The notes under the pieces: generated by a model
What the model was told of the DNA's origin: nothing
The model's input: the letters and a program-made list of their open reading frames with translations, nothing else
Database searches by the model: none
Source: Ypsolopha sequella
Lineage: Eukaryota > Arthropoda > Insecta > Lepidoptera > Ypsolophidae
Direction of reading: 5' to 3'
NCBI GenBank assembly: GCA_934047225.1
Contig: OW204012.1
Coordinates: forward strand, 12,896,001 to 12,960,000
Length of the DNA stretch: 64,000 nt
In this document: one piece after another, positions 11,697-22,888 of the stretch
Layout: each line of letters opens with the position of its first letter
Numbering within the stretch: position 1 is the stretch's first letter
Translations under genes and position numbers: made by a program

Positions 11697-11993
11697 ACAA
11701 CGTGTAACAGAAAGGTGTAACCATATTTGAAGAGCTTATTCAGTCGAAATATATCTGGAAATGATTATTATAATAAAATGTTTTTATAGAAATATATAGT
11801 ATAAACTAAATAAAACAACAAGTACGTAATTTTAATGACATAACATAATATACAACGTATAACCATATTTGAAGAGCTTATTCAGTCGAAATATATCTGG
11901 AAATGATTATTATAATAAAATGTTTTTATAGAAATATATAGTATAAACTAAATAAAACAACAAGTACGTAATTTTAATGACATATCATAATAT
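11697..11993 (+). repeat. Tandem pair of about 142-bp blocks derived from an RPT-F end
   Basis: ATATTTGAAGAGCTTATTCA plus AATATATCTGGAAATGATTA occurs from 11721 and again from 11863, followed each time by ACAACAAGTACGTAATTTTA. The complete RPT-F foldback starts directly after. Confidence 0.85.
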
Positions 11994-12256
11994 ACAACGT
12001 GTAACAGAAAGGTGTAACTATATTTGAAGAGCTTATTCAGTCAATGGTATAGAAAAACTTTTACTATTGAGCCAAACCTGAAATCTCAAAAAAAAAATCT
12101 GTCCTTCCATACATTTCGGCCGAGCGGCAATGCATTTTTCTATGAACCAGTTAATTTTTTTTTCGAAATACAATGTTTGTTCCATAGTAAAAGTTGTTCT
12201 ATACCATTGAATGAATAAGCTCTTCAAATATGGTGCACCTTTCTGTTACACGTTGT
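11994..12256. mobile_element. RPT-F foldback, complete copy
   Basis: It starts ACAACGTGTAACAGAAAGGT and ends with the reverse complement. The inner sequence, around TTCGGCCGAGCGGCAATGCA, is the loop. Pairing continues into the flanks (ATTTTAATGACATATCATAA on the left, its complement on the right). Open frames on both strands with near-identical proteins arise from the palindrome. Confidence 0.92.
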
Positions 12257-12507
12257 ATATTATGATATGTCATTAAAATGACATATTTTATTGGTTGCAC
12301 AAATAACATCCTTTGTGTTAAACCAGAACCGGTTGACTAAACTAAATAACTATAATGTGAAACGAGTACAAGTGCTGTGTCATTCATCATATTGACTGTC
12401 AGTCGTACACCCTCTTTTCACCGACGATTTTCAGGTCCCAACGTGATAGAAAAGTGAGCCTTTATTGACGTAATTTGGGCACAAATACAAGCTTTTTAGA
12501 GCATGCT

Positions 12508-12722
12508 GCGGGCCTATTATGTATCCTTAGTTGCCCACTGGACTTGGTGCCTATCATCAAAAACAAATATATGCTATCGAATTACGAATGTCTGTGACGA
12601 CACAGTTCGTAAATATTTCAATACACACTAAAGGCAATTTTGAAAGTTCAATTTTTATCTATGTTTTTGATGATAGGCACCCAGTCCAGTTGGCAACTAA
12701 AGATACATAATAGAGGGGCAGG
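12508..12722. repeat. Inverted repeat, about 75-bp arms
   Basis: GGGCCTATTATGTATCCTTA then GTTGCCCACTGGACT on the left pairs with AGTCCAGTTGGCAAC and TAAAGATACATAATAG on the right. The loop of about 70 bases is AT-rich. It is probably a small foldback element. Confidence 0.8.
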
Positions 12723-13394
12723 TTTACCTCACATTGTTTTTCTTAAGAGGATGGCATACCCTAGCAACTTTCCAGCACAATATAAGTCTAATGGCAAAGA
12801 CCTTATTTGCTTTTCATTGAGGCGAATTATATGTTGGCTCTTTGGCCTCTTGTTCTTGGGCACGTAGTACTAGTGATCACGCAGCGACACAACAAATCGG
12901 TGTGTTTTTAGCTAATACTGAAAAATTTTGTCGGGAAAAATATTGGATTTAGGTAACATCCCTTCATATTTCTTTTGCCTATTTTATAAAAAAAAAACCA
13001 GTTGATCGCTCTTAACCGTGTTTTTGAAACGAACGTTTGAAAACCAAAAAAAGAGGGTGGAAAACATTTATTTTTTGACAAAAATATAAATCTTAATACA
13101 TTGTATATAGGTGGAATCCCTAGATAAAAGTTCGATAAATCAAATATATTTTCTTCAATATGAGGAGAGACCCAGTTTCTTGAAATCCTTGAAAACCTGG
13201 TGTTGTTGATGTTCTAGCGTCAGGTGTCCCGTTAACAGCCAGCAAGTGTTCAACAAATACTCTGGACATAGTTACCAAAAACTCAGAGTCCAGCGTCCTA
13301 CTGACTGAACTACCTACCGCAGTTTAAAATTGCATTATTGTTTATTTTAGAAATACATTACCAGGCCGCCCTGGAAGGACGTATGCTGACCAAA
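12723..13394. other. No gene recognised
   Basis: AT-rich sequence. An open frame crossing 12640-12867 begins inside the preceding inverted repeat and shows no domain. Nothing else is supportable. Confidence 0.4.
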
Positions 13395-13745
13395 TTGGCA
13401 ACATACTGAAGAAGGGCAATGTCAAAAGTAACCGGAATAGAAGAACTAGATTGATGGATGTTGAAGAAGCGACCAACATAGCCTGCCGAATCAGTAAGTT
13501 GAAGTGGCAGTGGACTGGCCATATTTGTCACCGACGTGATATCCGTTGGGGCCGTAAGGCATTGGAATGGAGACCACGTACAGCAAAGCGCAGCGAAGGC
13601 CGCCCTCGTGCCCGCTGGACTGACGATCTGAAGGACGTTGCGGGTGGCGGCTGGATGAGGATGACTGAGGACCGCCAACAGTGGTGTAATTTTGGGGAGG
13701 CCTATGTCCAGCAGTGGACGAATACGGGCTGATGGATGGATGGAA
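13395..13745 (+). pseudogene. 3' end of an RTE-clade LINE ORF and its GATG tail
   Basis: The frame 13451-13729 ends with the RTE C-terminal block: GRPRARWTDDLKDVAGGGWM and then EAYVQQWTN before TGA. Upstream, LKWQWTGHICHR and WGRKALEWRPR are the usual RTE pre-terminal motifs. No reverse transcriptase core remains. The tail is GATGGATGGATGG, the same 3' end shared by the RTE-SINE copies. Confidence 0.88.
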
Positions 13746-13850
13746 GAAGCGAAAGAGGTGTCTGGATCGTAGCAAATGGAAATCTGTAGTTTCTCTCTAC
13801 CCCTCTGGGAGACAGGCGTTAGTATATTTATGTATGTATGTATGTAAGAA
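13746..13850 (+). mobile_element. Short retroelement tail with (GTAT)n
   Basis: TGTCTGGATCGTAGCAAATG is followed by CTCTACCCCTCTGGGAGACA and a GTAT microsatellite. A reverse, shortened relative lies at 37150-37236. Confidence 0.55.
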
Positions 13851-14389
13851 AATGCATTTGTAGTTAAACGGCATATTGAGACCAAAATAATAGCTTATTT
13901 ATTTAAAGTAGGTAAGTCTTTATGTACGAGTATGTATGAAAATATATTAGGGTACGTAACACGAGATTTACTGAGAGGGTGCGGATATACAAGGAGCTAC
14001 TGTTTGGGTACGCCGGGCACTCAATCTTGAGACTTCAGCTTCGAACCCTACCCTATCGAGCATGCACCAATGACTTTTTCGGAATTTATTTGTATAGTAG
14101 GTATGTATGTGTACTTACCACTTGCTGACGGTAAAGAAAAACATTGCTAGGTTAACCTAAACATTCCTAAAAACATTGCTAGGTAAACCTAAACATTCCT
14201 AAAATTGGAAAAAAACATTGGCAACTGAAGGGGGGGGGGCTTTGGCACTCAAGCCCCCCTAGCTTAAGTTCAAAAATATTCTATGATTGAGGATTTTTAA
14301 ACGAAAAATTTAACCACATCCAAAAAGACATCAGTAAATAGCCCAATGATATTAAAAATGCACCATTAGTTAGAAGAAGTTAATGATTT

Positions 14390-14815
14390 CAGATATTTAG
14401 GACCAATGACTCCTTGAAGCCCAGACGTCGTTTCCAGAATGGCAAAAAGAGACTTTGACAACAAGAAAAATCTTTTCACTACGAAGACCTTGAGAAAAGT
14501 CCTGAAACGCCTTATAAAAGACAGGTATATCTTTAGCATTCCATTGTATAGTAATGAAAAGAGACAGAGAAAGGTTGGACGCGTTTGAAATGTGGTGCTG
14601 GAGGAGGATGGGGAGAATTAGCTGGACGGAGAAGAATACTAATTAGGAAGTACTGAGAATTATAGAGGAACAAATATCTTTGTTAAAAACCATTGAAAAT
14701 AGAAGAAGGAAGATGATAGGACACTTGATTCAACATAAGTAATTCCTGAAAAATATTATAGAAGGAAAGGTCGAGGGGAAAAAAGGAAGAGGAAGACCTA
14801 GATTCTAGCAGAAGA
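14390..14815 (+). pseudogene. Degenerate LINE ORF fragment (RTE/BovB-like)
   Basis: The frame from about 14556 reads RLDAFEMWCWRRMGRISWTE, then after a TAG, EVLRIIEEQISLLKTIENRR and GHLIQH, and finally KKGRGRPR. This FEMWCWRRM ... RRRKMIGH ... GRGRPR order is typical of the C-terminal half of such LINE ORFs. Stops interrupt it several times. Confidence 0.8.
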
Positions 14816-15714
14816 TAGAGAAGAATGGCGGTTACTCCACCGACAAGAGATAGATGGGGGCTATGATGGGGGCCCCCCCTAGTACATATTCTTCTATGAT
14901 TGGGGGTTTAAGCCCCCCTAGCATATTATAAACATATGAGTTTGAGTTTGAGTTTAATCGTTCCGCCACCAATGCCTAAGAAGTGTGTATTTATATCTAC
15001 CCGAAGTAGTGTGATTTGTGATAACCAAGGCTAAACCCCAATCAAGTTTGGTCATTAAAACTTCCGAAATAAAGACGAGAACTTTGTATAACATACTTAC
15101 TATAAAAAATATTATTTTTCCAAAAAAAACATTGCTGTTGGTATGAGTAGTGAAACCGGGTGTTACGAATGTTGAATGTTCAAATGACAGAACGCAATTG
15201 AAAACACCTCTGGTACGCCGTCGATGATGAGTGTCGTAACGATATGTAATGTTAAATGTGAAAATAAATTAAAAATGTTTTTTCCAAACACAGCTCCACA
15301 TAATTCCTCCCGAGCTAATTTGTGTAATGTTTTCGATTCCCAACTTTTGCTTGTGGCAAAGCTCAATGGCTTAAGCTTTTTGCAACGCAAAGTGATCTCT
15401 GTTTACAGTAGTATAGAGACCAATTTAGACGTTTATTCTCGTTTGTAATTTGTACAATCCACATTGTAATGGCGACGGAAAACTCCCACTAAAACGAGTT
15501 CAAATCGGCCATCTTGGATTCTCCCGCCCACTCCGTAATATTCTTAACAGAAAATTTAGATATTTTAAGATACAGATTAAAAGTAAGTCTAAATATAGAA
15601 AAAAAAACAATTTTAAACTGCACACGTCCGTTATGAAAAAAAACATGTAGATAAATAACAGTTAGGTACCTGAAATATCGCACGACCCACGGAATAATCG
15701 TAAACATCGTAATA
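14816..15714. other. No gene recognised
   Basis: It contains short repeats of GGGGGGCTT-type sequence near 14230 and 14870. Several overlapping open frames at 15163-15719 lack motifs or codon bias and sit on both strands. Confidence 0.4.
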
Positions 15715-15978
15715 TACACCGTGTAACAGAAAGGTGTAACAATATTTCAAGAGCTTATTCAGTCAATGATTTAGAACAACTTTTACTATGGAACAAAACC
15801 TGTAACTCGAAAAAAAAATTTACTGTTTCAAAGAAAAATGCAATGCTGCTCGGCCGAAATGAATGGAAGGAAAGATTTTATTTTGAGATTTCAGGGTTGG
15901 CTCCATAGTAAAAGTTGTTCTATACTATTGGCTGAATGAGCTCTTCAAATATGGTAACACCTTTCTGTTACACGTTGT
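15715..15978. mobile_element. RPT-F foldback, second copy
   Basis: ACACCGTGTAACAGAAAGGT opens it and CTTTCTGTTACACGTTGT closes it; the inner loop carries GCTCGGCCGAAATGAATGGA. The length, about 264 bp, agrees with the other complete copies. Confidence 0.92.
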
Positions 15979-16044
15979 ATATCTATACATTATATCTATA
16001 CATCTATATATCTATACATATATTGTGAATAAAGTTCTGCCAAA

Positions 16045-16210
16045 ATTGATATTTGTGTCGATCCAGTGTAATACGTTTTAACTTATTTGACAGGGCTAAA
16101 TTTAGGCGTTCTTTCTTTTTTTTCTGCATCGAAAAGACAAGGACATGGCTTTAAATAAAGTTAGTCCTGTCAAATAAGTTAAGACGTGTTACACCGAACC
16201 GACACCAATG
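16045..16210. mobile_element. RPT-G palindrome, copy 1
   Basis: TTTTAACTTATTTGACAGGG pairs with CCTGTCAAATAAGTTAAGAC. A GAAAAGACAAGGACA loop follows a run of T. Other copies are at 24288 and 25768. Confidence 0.85.
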
Positions 16211-16943
16211 AGGTTAAATGACATAAATAAAATACTTTAATGCATATTTTGTTCGTATTAACATAATGTAAAAATAAATACAAAGATATAACTTACGATT
16301 ATTTCCTAAAAACAGATGTAAATGGTCCTTTACAATTTCTCAGAACAAGCAGAGAGAAAGAGAAAGTTGTCATATTTTTCTGCTGCCCAACGAGGCAAAA
16401 GACATAACCGATTCAGCCTACAACAAAAACAAATTACTCACAAACTTACGATACCATTATCCAAATTACGAAGCAAAATCGGCTAATGTAATCCAACAAA
16501 TATGTTTAGGTCGGTTACAAGAGCAAAATTACAGATTTCTCATCAGGATAAAAGCCCGCGAAAAGTGGTCGTTACAGCAAATGGGGCTATAAATTTCCAG
16601 CAGCGCCATCTATATGTGAAGGGTAGCATGTTGTATTCATGAATTTCGCTACTTGATGTCGCTAGTCGTGATTTAATTTCGATTTCTGCTTTGTAACCAG
16701 TGGATAAAACTTTTGCCGTAGGTAACTATGCAAAACACGATGCAAAAACAGGGAGATGTTTATAAAGCCGATTCAGAGCAGTTCATAAATTAACAATTTC
16801 GTCAGGTTCCAACACTGACAGCAGAATAGCTTATTACAATTTTTCAATTACAAGTTCATATTTCTGTTTGTTTACTTTTTAAATTTTATTTTCATAAGCC
16901 ACAAATTTGTTTGTTTGAACTTAATTAAAATATTACTGTCCAC

Positions 16944-17062
16944 CATGGAAGAGCGGAGTCTCCTACTACAGGTATCTCTTTTACTTAAAAGGGGACTCCA
17001 ACCACCTGTATAAACTGCAAGATTAAGCTAAGAAATAAATCATTTGTATTTTGTATTTGTAT
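16944..17062 (+). mobile_element. LINE-tail fragment related to the 39-bp array
   Basis: CCATGGAAGAGCGGAGTCTC, CAGGTATCTC and CTTAAAAGGGGACTCCAACC have the same layout as the sequence around 25000-25230, but as a single unit. It ends in a TTTGTATTTGTAT tail. Confidence 0.6.
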
Positions 17063-17136
17063 GAAGGCGTGCGACAGAGATGGCATAAGAACCCGTGTCG
17101 CGACTCGCGACACCTAGTTTATGAACGCGGCCCAAA

Positions 17137-17277
17137 ACTTTAGTGCTGTCAAAACTTGAATATTTCTAAAGTAATTTAGCATCTGTTCCTAACACTTAAT
17201 GACTATTTTGCAATTAAGAAAATATAGTTCTGACAGCACAACAACTAAAATTAAAGCCTTCATAATCTGCTTTAATA
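17137..17277. mobile_element. RPT-H palindrome, copy 1
   Basis: TTTAGTGCTGTCAAAACTTG on the left pairs with CTGACAGCACAACAACTAAA on the right. The copy at 22269-22435 has longer, better preserved ends. Confidence 0.75.
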
Positions 17278-17698
17278 TTTAATTTATTAAAAAAAGGACA
17301 TGATTAATAAAATAAACGCTCTTAGAAGATGATGCCCATTTCTAGGCAAAAAGAAACCGATGATGGCTAAAATTAGGGGAAGTGCATGGGGCTCGCAAGT
17401 TTTGCAAAGCTTTGGTCCATATCTTCTACTTTTCTCCCTCTTACGTCATCATCAAAATATTTTCGTAGACAAACGTGTATTTTTGCCCAATTGATAAGGT
17501 TGACCACTACTTCGGGACGTAAAATCGCCGGTGAAAAGAGGATGAACGAGTGTTGAGTGTTCGCTGACACCACGTCGGGGATATAATTCGTGACGATAAT
17601 GTTTATGTATGGCGTCGACACATCGTACAGTTAGACATATCTTAATATGCTTAGGGACATGACGGCTCCCGTTTGTGAATAAACCTAACACGCTCCTC

Positions 17699-18825
17699 TT
17701 AAGGGGCTTCCATCCATCCATCAGCCTAGTTCGTCCACTGCTGGACATAAGCCTTTCCAGGACTTTGCCACTCCCGCCGGTCATCCTGGAAGAATTGCCC
17801 ATACTCACACACGCTGGGCAGGCGGGTTGGTGAGCGTGGTGCCGGAACCCTCGCATCAGTGACGCCGCTGCCCATCACAGTCTGTTCCATATAAGGCCCG
17901 GCTATTCGGGATGGATATACCGCCATCCATCGGTCCCAGGCATGGTGGGCCTCCTGGTTTTTTGCCTGTGAGCTGTCCTCTTACTCTCCCCCGAATTACT
18001 TCGAGGGGGTCTACAAGTAAAATGGTGGTACCTCCACAGTTGAGCCTGGCATCAGCTCTACCACCTATAAGGGGCTTAATATCGCCAAATGGGTACATTT
18101 TAAAGCCTACTCCTCGTTTATGGCCAAACCAAAAATATTGAAAAAAATGTAATCTGAATTATCAATTCTAAGACAACATATTATGCAACATTTTTTTTTC
18201 ACACCACCAAAACTTCTAAATGAAAAAATATTTCAACCGAATGATGTTTTTTGGCTTGAATTCCCTACTGCCCCTAAGCAGGTCGGTCGATTTTATTTAT
18301 TTGTGCTTTGAGTAATAGATAAACTTGATAGCAATAAATATAACATAGGATTATTCAATCGAACAGTCACGTCCATGTGAAAAGGCGATTACTGTCGCCA
18401 AATTAGCAGCTCGATGTTTGTCGGTACGAATATCGACGGAAACGACATTAAAATTACGTTTATATCACCGCGCAATGTGGCTGTAACGTCGCTCGCTCGA
18501 AATAGGAGAAAATAATACTTTTCACATGGACGTGATTGTTCGATTGAATAATCCTATGTTATGTTTATAGCTATCAAGTTTATCTATTTCTCAAAGGATA
18601 AATGAAATAAATCAGCTGAGCCGCTTAGGAGGAGTAGGGAATTCAAGCCAAAAAACATCTTTCAGTTAAATTTTTTTGTCATAAAGAAGTTTTGGTGGTA
18701 CAAAATAAAAAAATATATGTTGTCTTAGAGTTGATAATTCATAATACATTTTTTCAATATTTTTGGTTTGGCTATAAACAAGTAGGCTTTAGAAAGTACC
18801 CATTTGGCGAGATTGAGCCCCTTAA
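17699..18825. mobile_element. TTAA-flanked palindromic element with nested RTE-SINE
   Basis: TTAAGGGGCTTAATATCGCC (interrupted) and GGCGAGATTGAGCCCCTTAA form the two ends, with TTAA at 17699-17702 and 18822-18825. Long arms include ATAGGATTATTCAATCGAAC and its complement. TTAA target sites are typical of piggyBac-type transposition; no transposase is present. An RTE-SINE sits just inside the left end. Confidence 0.85.
17710..18067 (-). mobile_element. RTE-SINE copy (minus) with 10-bp target duplication
   Basis: The target duplication TAAGGGGCTT lies at 17700-17709 and 18068-18077. The SINE tail (CCATCCATCCATCAGCCTAG) is at the left and its head (AGCTCTACCACC) at the right. It is full length relative to the other copies. 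Confidence 0.93.
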
Positions 18826-19010
18826 CTGTCCTCGTCGTCGCATGCACTTATTTTGACTTTTTGTTGAAAGGCTTTCGCTTTCATACTTAATGATACTGCC
18901 CAATTCTATTGATATTATGTACACAAATTGTATAAATATTCTCTAGTCCTTGGAAATAATTGACGAAACGCACAAAATAATAATAAACTGTGTTTTTTTT
19001 TTGCGTCGTT

Positions 19011-19265
19011 ACTAGGGTTGCCGATGGGAAAACCAAAATATCTGGGCAAAATTTCAAAAAGTTGGGATTTTGGGATTATGGCCGGGAAAAATAAAATGAA
19101 ATATTACGAATCAAAAATATAATTTTTATGATTAAAAATTCAAGTAATTACAATAAAATACTTTTTTGCCGCCGACCGTTGTTATTTGTTATTTGTCGGG
19201 ACTCTGGACATCATATGAAATGTCGGGACAATCCCGACGAATCCCGACCATCTGGCAACCCTAGT
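19011..19265. mobile_element. MITE with AGGGTTGCC ends
   Basis: The left end is ACTAGGGTTGCCGATGG and the right end CCATCTGGCAACCCTAGT. ACT...AGT may be part of the terminal repeat or the target site. Internally CGGGACTCTGGACATC and AATCCCGACGAATCCCGACC are present. The open frame over this region is not a gene. Confidence 0.75.
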
Positions 19266-19905
19266 CGGTACCCAACTCTGAGCCAAAAATCACTTAACAC
19301 AACCCCAGCCATAAACATGAGCCATACAACCGTCGGCCAGCGGTCATTATCCGGAAAATCTATGGAAAATTGCCAGAATGATGTGGCTCCCTCTATTTAT
19401 GCAAATAAATGGTCAAGGGACGACCGAATTGAATGCCTTCACGTAATGAAAGTCGGCTTTGTGGGTTTATGGCCCTTTTCTACAAAATAAACCACATTTT
19501 GTGCCTTTTTCTGTCTCATAAATGTTGGATTTTTGGATTCCTTTTGTAAGTCACTTCCACGACAACCAAAGAATAAGGACTCTTATCTTTGGCGACAACT
19601 GCCTATGCGAGCTATGTTGTAGGTACAATTATTATAATATTTGTGGTAAAGTTTTATTTAATTTTTTTTAAGATGCGCTCGCTGACTTTATAAACATATA
19701 TTTTTTTCCTGTTTTTATATTAACATACAAAGATATAAAAAGATATACAAGCTCCCTATTTGTTTTATTTAACGATTATACCGGCTATGACACCGCAATA
19801 AGAATTGCCAAGAGCTAGCTTGTCATGCTGGCGTCCGTACATATTATCCATTGACAATCATTGTATTTCAAAGCCAGCCCCTGGGGCCTCGTATGAATCA
19901 ACTAT

Positions 19906-20165
19906 AAAGAAAGAAAGAAAGAAAGAAAGAAACACATTTATCTCGGCAACAGCCACATTACAATACAATACATACAATAATTCTACTTACATCTATTTTA
20001 ATTAAAATTACATTAGAACTATACGGTAGGCTGTTGCTGAAAAAGGCAACTGACTCAGCGATGTGCTGAAGGTGTAATCCCTCAGCGCTGATTTTCAGTC
20101 AGTGCCTGCTGGTGACTCATGAGCGTACCAGGTGCAGAGCGGCGCTGTGCAGTGGGCAATAAATA
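19906..20165 (+). mobile_element. RPT-J copy 1, (GAAA)n-headed
   Basis: It begins with five GAAA units, then ATTTATCTCGGCAACAG and, near the end, GCAACTGACTCAGCGATGTG and CAGCGCTGATTTTCAGTC. On the minus strand the GAAA run would be a TTTC 3' tail, so this is probably a retroelement 3' end in minus orientation. Confidence 0.65.
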
Positions 20166-22268
20166 AATAAATAATAACAGTAATAGCTATATATGTATAC
20201 CATGAAACTATAAAACTACATTTCTAAAATATTAATAAAATATGTAATAAGTATTACTTATGTAGGTACGGTAGGTATTAAAATAGGAAATAAAGCCTAA
20301 ATTAAATATTTGAACTATATAAAGTGCGGCCTTTGGCTTTGCAAAATTTTGTTTATTGCTTTCATATATTATTTGGATAAGTTGTCAGTCTAATTAAATT
20401 TTCCGAGCCTTACATTGCCATCTAGCGGCAAATAGCATACTAATAAAAAACGCCATCTATAAGAGCTCATCGTTTTGACTAAATTTTAAACTTCAGCGGC
20501 ATCTAGTGATGAGTAGCAGTACTCATAATTGTAAGACATTTTCATTTTGTCAGAATATTTTTACTGTTATTCAGTTATATTATGTCTTCGACCATAACAA
20601 AAGAATGGAGGAACTTGAGAATAACCCCTTGTATTGCTAAATGTCAGTGGCTTGTACATTACAGTGCTACAAGGATCTTAGGCTCGTGGATTGGTTGAGT
20701 CCAAAATCGTAACACTGCTCCGCCCCTCTGTCACTGTCATCCACGCACCATCATTCTTGAAGCATTGTAATAATTTTGAATACTTAGGTAGCGTTTCTAA
20801 ACGCCGCCGGGGTGAAGGTACATATAAATTAACCGTCACCCTTTCCACCTCAGAATAAGGAATACAAATTCCTTATTCTGAGCTTTCCACAACCACCCGT
20901 GTGAAAACGAAGAGCTCCGAACGATTCTCGAAGTCGTTCATACCTTGTCAGAAATGTGAAGTTCACTTTTGACAGTTAATTTTACACCCCATAAATTCAG
21001 GGGTAAATTTTCACTTTGACAATATTTAAGTCATCAGCATTACATTAAGCGACATTTTTTCAATTTTTTTATTTCTGCACTGACAACTTGAACTTTATGT
21101 TAGTAAAGTTGCGTTGTATCACTATACTTATGATTTATTTTAAGATGTCAAATTATGCAAGCAAAAATAGAACGAACAAAATTCGGACCTCATAAAAAAA
21201 AGTTTTCGCTAGAGATGTCACACATACGATAATGATCGTACATTTACGATAATTTCGACTCCGGTACTACGATGCCGATGTACGATACAATATGTGTTAT
21301 CGTACGCAAAAGTACGATAATTTGTAACCCTGCTCCGAAGTCGGGAAAATAGTTATTTGTGCAACAAAAGAGCAAACATTATTATTGTTGCGAATTGAAT
21401 CCCAAGCAAGCGAAAGATTCTATAATTGAATCAAGAGCGTAGCGAGTGATTCTAACTTAGAATCCTGAGCTTGGTGAGGGATTTAAAGACACAAGAAACA
21501 ATAAATTTGCTCTCGTGTGACATATACAAACTTCACCTCACTAGCGAGAAAACACAGATGTAAAGACACCATCTTTTCGAATGAACTTGTAAAAATTCAA
21601 TAGTTTTTTTCTTTAAGCAATACTCCATATAAAAATATTGCACATAAAATAAAATGTAAGGAGTGTTATTTGAATCCCAAAAGCCGCGAAAAATTGGAAA
21701 ATCTTTGATAAACCGATCGAAAACGCAAAACATAACCATCACGCGGGAGTTTTACTCTATCTATCCATTTCTGGATTCCATACACATTGGGACGCCATAC
21801 ACAGGATTTCGAGAAGTTTACCTTGTCTATGGTATCCGACAAGCTGTGGGGCCGTGTATATGTATAGCCTCCCAAAGTGTGTGGAATACATATAGAGCAT
21901 GGAATTAGTATGTATGTACGTAGTACATACTAATTCCATGATATAGAGTGAAAGAGATAGCCATCATGCTGATGTTTGTTGTGTCTCTTTCTCTTGAGCA
22001 AAAGATATCAAGGAGTTTTTGTCAAAAACTTTTTGAACAATTCGCAGTGTTCTTAATTTGAAACACTTCTTTACTGTTCAAAACCATTAAACAAAAATGG
22101 ATTTTTCTCCCTGTTTTTAAGCAACAAAGGCGCGCTTTTCGAGCTAGTGAGGTGAAAAAGACTATTATTCATATTAAGGGGCCATTTACGTATGTACAGT
22201 ACGGCCAGTACGGGCCAAACTTCATTTTCTACTTCGTTAGTTGATTCTAGAGATGGTTATGTAACAAT
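20166..22268. other. No gene recognised; small hairpins and an RPT-N piece
   Basis: It contains a perfect hairpin near 20850-20882 (CTCAGAATAAGGAAT), an RPT-N piece at about 21352-21475 (GAATCCCAAGCAAGCGAAAG) that recurs at 37423-37515, and a 17-bp-arm hairpin at 21899-21941 (CATGGAATTAGTATGTA). Overlapping frames at 21533-21939 on both strands have no recognisable domain. Confidence 0.45.
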
Positions 22269-22435
22269 AAAGCCGATTCTGATGGCTTTAATTTTAGTTT
22301 TAGTGCTGTCAAAACTAAATATTCTTCGATACAAAATGGTCCTTAAGAGTTAGGATTAAAAGCTAAATTTCTTTGGAAAATTTTAAGCTTTGACAGCACT
22401 TGAACTAAAATGAAAGCCTTCATTAATTGGCTTTA
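22269..22435. mobile_element. RPT-H palindrome, copy 2
   Basis: It starts AAAGCCGATTCTGATGGCTT and closes with AAGCCTTCATTAATTGGCTT. The inner pair is TTTTAGTGCTGTCAAAACT and AGCTTTGACAGCACTTGAAC. It lies about 350 bp upstream of the MARS1 start codon, so it may border the promoter. Confidence 0.8.
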
Positions 22436-22785
22436 ATGTGCACATTGGTCGTCCAATTTTAGTTACCAATTATTTTTTTATAAATAAAAAATAAAACCTT
22501 ACTATGTCAAGTGGCAACGACGACAAAAGTTTGTTTAAACTCAAAAAAAAAAAAGAAGATAGCTAAATCAAAGCATCGTCTGATTGACGATTGGGAGAAA
22601 AATACCAAGAACACACAGTTGCATGATAATTTTTCATTAGTACGATATATTTTTTAAATCTTCGTCTGACATCCCTAGTTTTCGCGGACGTTGCACTAAT
22701 TTGTAGGTTATAAAAATTATATTTTGTGTAAAATTTAAAGCATTTGTATGAAACAGTGTAATAAAATCTTGATAACTATATCAAA
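22436..22785 (+). promoter_or_regulatory. Presumed MARS1 promoter / 5' UTR region
   Basis: This is the only non-repeat stretch between RPT-H and the start codon. I see no clear TATA box at a fixed spacing and no CpG-rich island, so the transcription start is not placed. The label rests on position only. Confidence 0.3.
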
Positions 22786-22888
22786 ATGAAGATTTATACC
22801 AACGAAAATAATACGTCAACGCTAAAGTTGCTAATAGCAGCTAATTTAGCAAACAAACAGGTGGAGGTGAAAACTGCAGCTTTTGGAG
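22786..22888 (+). CDS. MARS1: MARS1 exon 1 (start codon, GST-like domain, first strand)
   Basis: This exon starts at an ATG preceded by AAA and encodes [20 protein letters not shown] and 14 more residues. It matches the opening beta-alpha unit of the MetRS GST-like domain. The donor is GGAG|GTAATT, phase 1. No upstream in-frame ATG exon was found, and the AT-rich 100 bases before it are the likely 5' UTR. The first exon of this gene is weakly conserved between animals, so the start rests on frame continuity into exon 2 rather than on strong similarity. Confidence 0.85.

Noticed and set aside
12024..12227. Near-identical 64-aa frames on both strands
   Set aside because: They are the two arms of the RPT-F palindrome.
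13358..13885. 175-aa minus-strand frame
   Set aside because: Antisense to the RTE C-terminal coding block, whose motifs are clear on the + strand.
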